From NCBI GenBank assembly GCA_003116995.1, contig BDSL01000002.1, positions 806,001-870,000 of the forward strand: 64,000 bases of DNA. The letters are read 5' to 3'. This DNA comes from Yamagishiella unicocca. Its lineage: Eukaryota > Chlorophyta > Chlorophyceae > Chlamydomonadales > Volvocaceae. Positions within the stretch are counted from its first letter, which is position 1, and the number at the start of each line of letters is the position of its first letter. The notes under the pieces are model-generated. The model saw only the letters and a program-made list of their open reading frames with translations, was not told the origin of the DNA and searched no databases. The position numbers were made by a program, and so were the translations under genes. Shown here piece by piece: positions 1-9,000 of this stretch.

Positions 1-608
1 GTTAGGCCTTTATGTTCCATCGTTCTGACGTTCAGTCGATGCATTATGGCTGCAGGTGGCACCGGGAGCATGCGGAAAAAGTTTGGCCAGATAACAGCGA
101 ACGTCCTTCAGTCTTCCTGGCAGTTAGCCACAACAAGGGGAGAAGGTGAGCACTGACAAAGTGCCTACCTATTGTGTTTTCCGGCGCCTGGGTCACTGAC
201 ATGCGCATGCTGTGTTCCGTTCGGTGCATAACCCCCGTATTCAGGGTGCGAGGGCATAAGACTTGTGAATATTACAAGAAATACCGTGCGGGAAAGGCCG
301 CAGAGCAGCAGGTGCGTGTCTCCCATGGGACGCAACATCGGCTCCTTGTGGCTGTCCTGGTCTGGGTTACGAAGAGGAAATGCCATAGCAAAGATTGCCT
401 TCGCGAGTTGTTTTCTAAAACCTTGGAGGCGGAGAATTTGCATGACTGCACATGCTGCACTCACGGCGCCGGCAGGCACTAAGCAGTTTAGTCGTGCTGA
501 ATTGTTGCCTTTGTTGGATAAGTGGGCGTTGACATCACTCACGTACCAGCGCCTTCGTTCCGGCGGTGATTCAACAATCCTACTGTGTCAGCGCCACCGT
601 TGCTGAGT
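1..608. other. Left edge, no supported gene
   Basis: Only short overlapping ORFs occur here, none with splice sites, domain-like sequence or sustained third-position GC. It is probably the promoter and 5' UTR of the plus-strand ORF that starts at 609. A GTG codon at 585 is in frame with that ORF but is not a likely eukaryotic start. Confidence 0.4.
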
Positions 609-3092
609 ATGCCATCCCTTTCTTCCGGTTTGCAGCTTGCGGCGCGCCTGCAGCCCGCAGCCCTCTCCGGCCGCCGCATCCTTGCCGTGACGGCGGCTGC
701 TCGCAAACTCAACACTGATTGCGCTCGTGGTGTTTCGAAGCGGTCCACGCCTGACGATGATGCGGCTCAGGAGCGGGAGCTCGATAGCCTGGAGCAGTCA
801 GAGAAGCGGCGCCGTATCCGGTCCCTCTCTCGCCCGCACCTGTCCTCCCCAGTGCACGCCGAGCGGGCCCGATCCTCGGCGGGAAGGCGTTCCTCGTCGG
901 AGGAGCCCTCGGAGGACCCATCTTGGGCGTCTGGAGCGGAGGCGAGCGACGACGACAGCGGATCTGCTTTGGCCGCAACGCCAGGATTCCTTGCGCGCCG
1001 CTCCGCCGCACACGCACAGCCCAGCACACGCTCGCAGCCGCACACGGGCGTGCACATCACCGTTGTCCGACGCGACGCGGAGGGACGGACCGTCCAGGTT
1101 CAGACCCAGTCGCCGCTGCACATGCAATCGAACGGGTTGCCTGCCTATGCAGCCCAGCAGGGCCTGTTCACCGCCGATAACGCGGCGATTGGATGCATGC
1201 CCAGCGGTAGCCTCCGCCAGCCTTGCCGGGCGCGGGGCAACAGCGGTGGTGCAGCCCGGGGTCGGGGCGGCGCGATCTACGAGTACGACTGCGAGGAGGA
1301 GGACGGCTCGAACGCAGATGCGGATGCTGAGGGGGCGGACATGGACTCAGACCAGCGGCCGCGGCGCACCCACAGCCGGTCTGATGGCAGCCGCCATGAC
1401 ACCCAGCAGCAGGAGGGATCGCAGGAGCTGCAGCAGCGGCCAGGCAGCGGCGCCGCGCGGGACCTGGAAGGCGAGTGGGAATGGGGCCGGCAGTGGCACC
1501 CCGGCGTTGCGCCGCAAGAATGCCGCGCCGCGCGGAGCAGCAGCACCTCCCAGCAGCCCCGCTTGCCGCACTTCACAGGGTACGTGGAGACCCCGATTGG
1601 CTCCATGCCAGTGTACCAAGTTGGCTCAAGTGGGGGCGACACACCAGCGCTCGTGCGGCGCGTCCGGGAGGGGCAATGGACTCCAGGCGCAAGGTCGCGA
1701 GCGGCCGTTACGGCGGCTGCGGCCAAGGACCCGTTGGACCTGCTGGCGCAGGCGGCCTGTGAGGCACTGGCCAGCCCTTTACCAGCGCACGACGAAGCGG
1801 CAGCCAAGGGCCAGGCGAATGCGGTTGAGCAGGTGGCGGGCATTGCCGGGGTGGGCAGGGCGCGAGGCGTTTGCCGTTCGGGTGCGAGTGAGGGCTCGAC
1901 ACACAGTGGCAACAGCGGCGATGGTGATGACGGTGGCCGGCGGGGCCGTCGCAGGGGCGGCAGCCGCGGGGCTGGGGCGCTGAGCCCTCGCGTCTGCAGC
2001 GGGCCTTGCGCCGGACCTGACGGACTGGAGGAAGTGGCGATGAAAGTGGAGCTACCCGCGGGTTCTGATGTGGGTCAGGGGTGTAGCGGTCCGGCCATGG
2101 GTGCGGGCGGTGCAGCGCCGGCGAGCGAAAAGGTGAAGACCACCGCAGCGTCGGCCGCGTCCGAGTGCCTAAGCGCGGCGACGCAGGACAGCGATGGCGC
2201 AGGAGCAACAGCAGCCGGAACCCATGGCTCCAAGCGCGCGCGGCCGCAGCCCGCGGCTGCGGCCGCTGCACTGGCTTCGCAGGTGAAGCGCGTTCCGCCA
2301 TCGCCGCACTCGTCGATGGCACTGCCGGTGGTTGATACCGTTGGCTGGGGCGCAGCGTGTGATGTTGGTGCCAGTGCGGACGACAAGCCGCATTCGCAGG
2401 AAAGGCCAGCCGTCATAGCCACTGCCGCGACTTCCTCGGTCGCCACAGCGCCCTCCGCGGGTACAGCTGCTCTACCAGCGCCGCCTGTTGCAGCTGCAGC
2501 TCAGTCCGCTAGCGATGGAACCACCAGCGACGGATCCGGAGGCCGGCCGCTTAACACCGACGTGGATACGAACATGACCTGCCGAGCAGCCGCTAGCGCT
2601 GCCGCAGCCGACACGGCTGGCGCCGCTGTTGCGGCGGCCCTTCTCCACGGGCAGCCGGAGCACCAGTCAAGGCTGGCCCCGGGCGCGGCCACTGGTGGAG
2701 GTGCTGTGCCGGTCGCGTCCGTCAGCTGGGGCGCGTCACAGGGGCCAGCGCCTCTGTCGTGGCCTGCTTTGACGGGGGCCGTGTGCGCCGCTCGTGCTGG
2801 GGCGGCGCCGGCTTTCACGCCCATCGCTTCCCCGCTCTTTGGTGACACGTCTGCGCTTGGCGCCCTGGCCAGCGGGGTCCATGTGGGCGGTCACCTGCTG
2901 CCCATGGTGCGGCTGCTGCAGATGCAGATGGCTACTCGGCTGGACCCGCTCTGCAGCGACGCAAACGGGCTACCGACGCCCCATTCCGCATGCACACTGC
3001 CTCCTGCGGTGGATGTCGGGCTCGTGGCCGGCTCCACCTCACCGCCTCATAGCATGGTGGTGGTGCCCCGCTCGCTGCAGCAGTCACGGTGA
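609..3092 (+). CDS. Hypothetical low-complexity protein, single long ORF
   Basis: I do not recognise this gene. An ATG at 609 opens about 827 codons with no stop, ending in TGA at 3090-3092. Codon choice in this frame is GC-rich at third positions, as in the well-supported genes of the window. The N-terminal third carries a basic cluster (SEKRRRIRS) followed by Ser/Glu/Asp-rich stretches typical of disordered nuclear proteins. A second basic tract (GRRGRRRGG) lies near the middle and the C-terminal half is Ala/Ser/Gly/Pro-rich. No membrane segment or known fold is visible. Being unspliced over 2.5 kb is unusual beside neighbours with many introns, so the true model may contain introns I cannot see, or this may be one large exon. 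In very GC-rich DNA a long chance ORF is also possible, so function and exact limits are uncertain. Confidence 0.5.
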   Translation: MPSLSSGLQLAARLQPAALSGRRILAVTAAARKLNTDCARGVSKRSTPDDDAAQERELDSLEQSEKRRRIRSLSRPHLSSPVHAERARSSAGRRSSSEEPSEDPSWASGAEASDDDSGSALAATPGFLARRSAAHAQPSTRSQPHTGVHITVVRRDAEGRTVQVQTQSPLHMQSNGLPAYAAQQGLFTADNAAIGCMPSGSLRQPCRARGNSGGAARGRGGAIYEYDCEEEDGSNADADAEGADMDSDQRPRRTHSRSDGSRHDTQQQEGSQELQQRPGSGAARDLEGEWEWGRQWHPGVAPQECRAARSSSTSQQPRLPHFTGYVETPIGSMPVYQVGSSGGDTPALVRRVREGQWTPGARSRAAVTAAAAKDPLDLLAQAACEALASPLPAHDEAAAKGQANAVEQVAGIAGVGRARGVCRSGASEGSTHSGNSGDGDDGGRRGRRRGGSRGAGALSPRVCSGPCAGPDGLEEVAMKVELPAGSDVGQGCSGPAMGAGGAAPASEKVKTTAASAASECLSAATQDSDGAGATAAGTHGSKRARPQPAAAAAALASQVKRVPPSPHSSMALPVVDTVGWGAACDVGASADDKPHSQERPAVIATAATSSVATAPSAGTAALPAPPVAAAAQSASDGTTSDGSGGRPLNTDVDTNMTCRAAASAAAADTAGAAVAAALLHGQPEHQSRLAPGAATGGGAVPVASVSWGASQGPAPLSWPALTGAVCAARAGAAPAFTPIASPLFGDTSALGALASGVHVGGHLLPMVRLLQMQMATRLDPLCSDANGLPTPHSACTLPPAVDVGLVAGSTSPPHSMVVVPRSLQQSR

Positions 3093-3791
3093 GGAGCGTC
3101 ACGCAGTCCACAGCCTGTGGGCTCGCGCCCAAATGCAACTTCGCACGCCTCGGCTGTCGGAGATGCGGCGACCGAAGCCCAGCCGCTCCAGGTGTTTACT
3201 TGAGCCCAGTACAAAGCTTGCGTACGAACGACCCCAGTGATAGGCCGAGGGTTCGCAGGTAATGTGATACGACACTGTCCATGATAGTACTACGCCACTC
3301 GGGGGCTATGTGCGGCCGTGCGCGATGGCAAAAACGTCAGTCCGTAAGGCCTGGCGCAGTTTTGTCGTCTTAATGCGACGGACGGACCCCTGATAGCGTC
3401 CACGCGTGCATGCCAACGGTCCAGTCAGGCGGGTCTGCGGGAAAGGACTGAGGGCAAACCGGCTGGCGTGAGGCTTGGGACGAGTTGTGCACAGGTCACG
3501 ATGACCGTGCGTTGACACGCAGCTCTGGTGGGGGGAGGCGGCGGGAGGACGCCGCGGGCAAGGGGCCGCTGGCGACGGGAAGCGCCTCCAGGCTATCGCG
3601 AGTGGGCTGGGGGGTGGTTCTCGGCCGGTGCGTGCGTTGCTAGGCGGAGGGCCGCTGGGACCACTGCGGGTTGTGTTCACTTAGGATAAACGTTCGTCGT
3701 GTCTCTCACACGTTCTTTCCTCCCGTCTGGGGAAGCCGCATGGTAACCCGACCGTCCATCCAGACCATGTAGGAGTGGCCGACACGGGCCG

Positions 3792-3796
3792 TGTAA
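3792..3796 (+). terminator. Candidate poly(A) signal TGTAA
   Basis: This TGTAA, the usual green-algal polyadenylation signal, is about 700 bases after the stop of the plus ORF at 609-3092. The pentamer is common by chance, so this is a weak call. Confidence 0.25.
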
Positions 3797-5696
3797 TATT
3801 GTGGGCGCGCCGGTGGGAGGCGCTTTGACAATCGGACGGGTGGTGGCCTGACCTGCACCACTGCTTGTGACGCTGTCCTCGGCTTTTCCGCGCGGCACGC
3901 GCGGGCGTATTGCCCGCTTTGCCAGCGCGTGGTGTTTTTGGCTACTGTACGACACTGCGTCGTGGTCTTGAGGAAGGAAAGCGTATCCCTCCTTACAGCA
4001 TCAACTGCGTTGGCGGGAGCTCGCCCACAGGACGAGGCGTGACTGGCCGCAGGGTCGCGCTAGGACGGCATGGCGTCTGACGGAGAGGACGTGCAAGCCT
4101 CTCCGCAGAGGGCTGCGCAAAACCGCGGGGTCACTTCCGACGGGGAAGTGTTATGGCCTTTAGAGCTGATTGTACGGCAGGCGCTCGTCTTTCTTTTGAC
4201 CTTGCTGTTTTGGACCCCCTTGGAGTAGTCGTCAGTCTCGCCGTTTTCCTCCCGCTGCGGCACCGCGCTCATACGGCCCCTTTTGTGCCTGGCTAGTTGA
4301 GCCGACAGTATGCGCCAGTGCCCGGGAGTGCGTGAGCACTTGCCTGTGTTTATGAGAACTTGTGATGAACGACTTCGCGGGCGCCATGTCGCGCGGGTTC
4401 ATGTGGCGCTTTTGGCATGTGCCGCCTCAGCGGTGCCCTTATACCGCGAACGATGGTGAAGCCCAGAGGTACGGAGGGTCGGGGGAAAGGGCGGGGCGGC
4501 CGGGTGGGTGGGTCGGGCTACTGGCTGCTGGAGAAGCCATTTTTGCGGAGCCTCTCGGCGCAGCGAGGAGTCCAAGGCTGCTGCGGGCCGTTGGGCAGGT
4601 GCTGTCCTCTCCGCCAGCACATGCCGCTATTTATTGCCTTTGTCTCCTGCTGCCGCCTCACTGACCTAGTTGTCCCGGACGGAAGCAGCATGAAGAAACC
4701 TGATGCGGAGGACGGGCTGTTGGTTGTTGCGGGCGCTGAATGCTATACAGTTTGTGTCCTGAGTTGGAGCTTCTTTGGGGGCCACTGTGTCGGCAAGAAG
4801 AGAGCGAACACGCGGGTGCATGGCTTCGTGGACTGGGAGAGAGGCGGGGGAGGGGGGGAGTCCGCGGGCGTGTTGAAGTGGCAGGCATGGGGCCCGGTGC
4901 CGGACGGGGGCGGTGGCAGGCGTGAGGCCCGGTGCTGGACGGGGGCTGGGCGGCGGTGGGCAGCACAGGGTGGCGCACCGTATGATCATCGCGCGGGGCC
5001 GGGCCGGGAGGCATTGACGGTGGTAATGCCGTGGGCTCTGGCCGGCGAGCTGGTGGCGGACGGACGCCAGTGGTGCAGCTGAGGTCGCTGTCACCACCTG
5101 GCCGACTGGTCGCGGGGGGAGGAAGGTGGAGGGGCTGCGAGTGGCCCCCGGATGCGGCGAGGGTGCGGGTGGGTCGCATAAGTACTTGTTCGGACGTGTG
5201 CTTGCTCGGACCCGGGCCTTATTGCTTGCAGCCTCCAAAGCGCGGCGACGCATTCCAAGGCTGGGCACCAGCCGTTGGTCTGCCTGCGCGCGGCTTCCCA
5301 CTTTTACTACGGCGGTCCCGAGGGGAGGGACCCCGCGTTGAAAACAGCCCCTCGCTAATACGGCGGGGTGCTGCGCTTTTCGGGCCGCCGTATGTACGTA
5401 TATGTTTGTTTTCAAGTGCATGAGGGCCGTAACGAATGCTGTGAGAGTGTGCAAGGCGTACCGGGTGGTTACATACGTGTTTGCGGGGGCGGGGGGGGGG
5501 TCCGTGCGGTATTGTGCCCTCGGTGGTTGTCCTGGCTAGGAGTGGCGGGCCTCAAATTCTGCTTGGGTTGTGGTTATGGATCAATAACGGAGGACTTGCC
5601 ATGAACCTGTTGCCGAAGAGGCCCGCTTGTCGCTATCATGACCTTATTGTTCATGCAGGGCGCAAGGTCAGTCGCTTCGTTCGGACGCATTGCAGG

Positions 5697-5701
5697 TTAC
5701 A
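5697..5701 (-). terminator. Candidate poly(A) signal TGTAA for the Nudix/dsRBD gene
   Basis: On the minus strand this reads TGTAA, about 360 bases past the stop codon at 6063-6065. That is a normal 3' UTR length for a volvocine alga. Confidence 0.35.
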
Positions 5702-6062
5702 GACCATGTAATTTTAGAAAGACTCAGCCCTAGTTACGGCTCACGAGCTCGTCCTGTGACAGCGCAGCAGTTGCGCGTGGACGCGATTGCAAACTCCCGT
5801 TCGGGGTGCGGTGCGATTGTGCTACAGCTGAGCTGGGCCGGCGGACTGCGCAAGAAGAAGTACTGCAGCTGCCGCACACGTTCGGTCGCAAACGTCACAA
5901 TTCCTGTGGTGGATCAGGCCGCTGCAATCGTTGAGGACCTGGGTCGGCCTTCACGGATCCCATCTTGATCCGCATCAGCCACCCGTCAGCCGACCTTCCG
6001 CCGCTCAGCGCCTCCTGCCCCCTGCCCCTCCAATGGCACCCCGCCGACTTCGAGGCACGGCT

Positions 6063-9000
6063 TCACTTGAGCCCCAGCGTGCTTAGCTGCGCCAGCGCCG
6101 CCGCCGCTGCGGCCTCTTTGGCTCGCTTCCGGTTCGTCTGCATCATCAGGCAACAAGGCGGGTATGAGGGAGGAGACACACCGCTCTTCGGCGAACGGCT
6201 GCCGGTTGCCAGTGACCCCTGGTTGCATGCAGCCAGGCCACCCCACTACTGCCTGGCCCATTTGGGCCCAACGCGCCGCCAGGCTAACTGCGTACCGTTG
6301 CCGGTTCCTCTCACCCGTGCCGCTGTCCCGGCCGCAACCCACCTGACCCGGCCGCAACCCACCTGTGGCCCGCTGCTGACCTCCCGCAGCCCGGCAGCAG
6401 GCGGCAGCGTCACCACCGCAGCCGCCCCCGCCCCCGGCCCGGTGGCCCCCGCCAGCGGCGTGTAGCAGTACTGCGGCTGGGGCCACCGCTTCCGGTCACA
6501 CAGCTCCTTCAGCTCCTGGCGGGCGACGGGGTTGGCACGGGGGAAAGGCCGGGCGGAAAGTGTACGGCGACGGGAATGAAATGGATGGGGCGCGAGCAAG
6601 CCGCAACACGGTTCCTGCAAGCCGGACACGGGGCAGTTACAGCGGCACATTAGCCATGGCTTCTGGCGGGCCCTCTCGGATCCACGGGACAGGACCCACC
6701 ATCACTACGTTCTTGCTCGACGCGGATCCCGTTGCGGCCGCGCCCTCGCCGCCCGCTCCCGCCGCGGAGCTGCCTCCGTCCTCACGCGGTCGCTTCGTGC
6801 CTGCGCGGTGTGTCAGTGGGGGGGAGGGGGCGGACACGGTGTGATGCGATTGGCGGCGGGCGCGAGGGAAGTGCAGGTGCCGCCGCGCTCCCAACGATTG
6901 CACGAGGGGGGCCGTGCAGGTGCCCCCGCGCTCCCAACGCAGCCCCACCTGGAGCGCGACTACCGCCGCCACCAGCGCCGCGGCCGCCGCCACCACCCGC
7001 CGCACTCGGCAGGGATCCGGATCCGTTTCGGAACTGCAGCGCCCGCAGCCCCACGGTGACGGAACCCGCCAGGCCAGTGAGGCCGCCGCCGCCGCCGTCG
7101 CCGCCGCCGCCAGCAGCGCCGTCGCCGCCGTCCCCTTGCGTGGCACCGTTGCCGGTGAGCGGCTGCGTGGGGCGAAGCGGAGTGGCAGACGGCCGGACGC
7201 CCAGTCGACGCTGTTAGGTGGGAACTTTCACCATTACGGAATGGGAAGGGCAGGTAGGGCCACCATCGTGCGCGGCGCGGTGCAGTTAGTCTCGAGTCCT
7301 ATTGCCGCAGACGTAAGCCCGGCGACCGCAAGCCAGCCACTACGAAATACGGAGCAGGGTGCCTTGCTGCACGAGTAAGCCCGGCCAGGGTCCCAACCCA
7401 CCTGCTGCCCTTGCTCAATATTGTATGCCAAGCTTCCCATCCCCACCTCCCGCCAGGCAGTCCTCTGCGGCCATGCCGTGCTCCACGAGCCGCTATTCAG
7501 CCCCCACACGTCCTCACCGCTTCCTAACAGGTCACGCTACCCACCGCCGACGCCGACGCCCAGCCCGCCGCCGTCGCCTCGCCCTGCCCGCCCTCGCCGC
7601 CCAGACCCAGCGACGCCGTCAGGAGGGTGAGGTCCGGCTCCGGAACCCCCCCGCCGCCCCGCAGCGCCGCCATGAGCCGCTCCAGCTCCGCCGCCTCCGC
7701 CACCAGCCGCTGCCGCTTCTTATCCATCTCGCGAAGCAAGGCCTCCTGCGCGCGCATGCGTTGGTCCCCACCACCGGGAACTCAGCACGGGGCGGCTCAC
7801 ACCGCGAACAGGCCCGCACACCAAACACACCCGCACACGCTGACGCCGAGCAACGCCTGCTCCCGCTCCCGCGGCCCTCCACCCAACGCCACCAGCTCAC
7901 ACAGCAGCCCTCCCACCCGGTTCGCCGTTGGCTGCCCGGCCCCCCTGCCCTCCGTCCCACCGCCCTCACCCGCTGGACTGATTCCAGCTCCCTCCGCGCG
8001 CCGGCCCTGCGAGCTAGCTGGGACGCCTCCCACGACTCGCCGCGAGCCTCCGACAGCAGCGGCGGCCAGCCCACGGGGACCACACGGACCGCCTCGCCGC
8101 CGTCAGGTGGGAGCGAGCACTCGAGCCACAGGATGGCCGCCAGCGCTGCGGCCTGTGGCCCCGCGGGTGGGCACGGGGGGAGCAGCGGCGCGTGGGCGGG
8201 CGACCTGGACCGATGGGGAAGGAGGACACGGCAGAGCGCGGCCGCACTGCAGCACCACTGCGCGCTCTGTGACACCTTGTTCGCGTTAGCACGGGAGAGG
8301 GGAGGCAGCTCTGCGTGCTGCTCCCCGCCCCCACAACACCAGGCTCGCCGCGACCCGGTCGCCCGCGAGGCGCTCATCAGCGGCTACTGCCGCATGGGCC
8401 TGGACGAACCTGTGGAAGCCGGACCTGCGGGCCACGTACCACTAACGGCATGGCCCCTGGGCGCCTCCATTACTGTGTCTGCAAGCCGCGGCCGCAGCCG
8501 CAACCACAGCCACAGCCACAACCGCAATCACAGCCACAGCCGCAGCCGCAGCCGCAGCCGCAGCCGCAGCCGCAGCCGCAGCTGTAGCCGCAGCCGCAGC
8601 TGTAGCCGCAGCCGCAGCTGTAGCCGCAGCCGCAGCACGCGGTGCTAGTCTCCCTGGAGACACGGCGCCCACCGCCGTCATGTCCCACACGCAGGCACGC
8701 AATCGCAGGTGCTGGCCCCGCCGGCTGCCCGCCCCGCTGCCCCGCCCCCTACCTGGCACGCCGCGTGCATGCCTCCCGGCACGTGCATGTCCGGCGTGAC
8801 TTGCAGCCCCAGGTGCGGCAGGATGCAGGAGGCGGTCACCAGGGGGCGGCGAGCTGACTTCTTGACCACCAGGCTGTAGCAGGGCTCCGGGAGCTGGGGG
8901 GGAGGGGGGAGGGAGGGGGTCCCGCGGAGAGAGGCGAGGAAGGGGAGTTACAATAAAAGAACCGATAACGGAAGGGGAGGGGAGGGGTTCGAGGGAAACC

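Larger units (their letters stand above)
3093..6062. other. Long gap between genes, UTRs and no supported gene
   Basis: This 3-kb stretch holds many short ORFs on both strands but nothing with domain-like sequence or matching splice pairs. It should contain the 3' UTR of the plus ORF ending at 3092 and the 3' UTR of the minus-strand dsRNA-binding gene ending at 6063. A G-rich run with two long G blocks lies near 5485-5512. Confidence 0.4.

Noticed and set aside
1277..1912. Minus ORF of 211 codons opposite the ORF at 609-3092
   Set aside because: It mirrors the GC-rich plus-strand codons and has no motifs; treated as a shadow.
727..1983. Plus ORF of 418 codons in another frame
   Set aside because: Arg/Thr-rich shadow typical of shifted reading of GC-rich coding DNA.
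8359..8648. Arg-Ser-rich ORF that looks like an SR splicing factor tail
   Set aside because: Produced by the GCAGCC microsatellite within an intron of the minus-strand Nudix/dsRBD gene.
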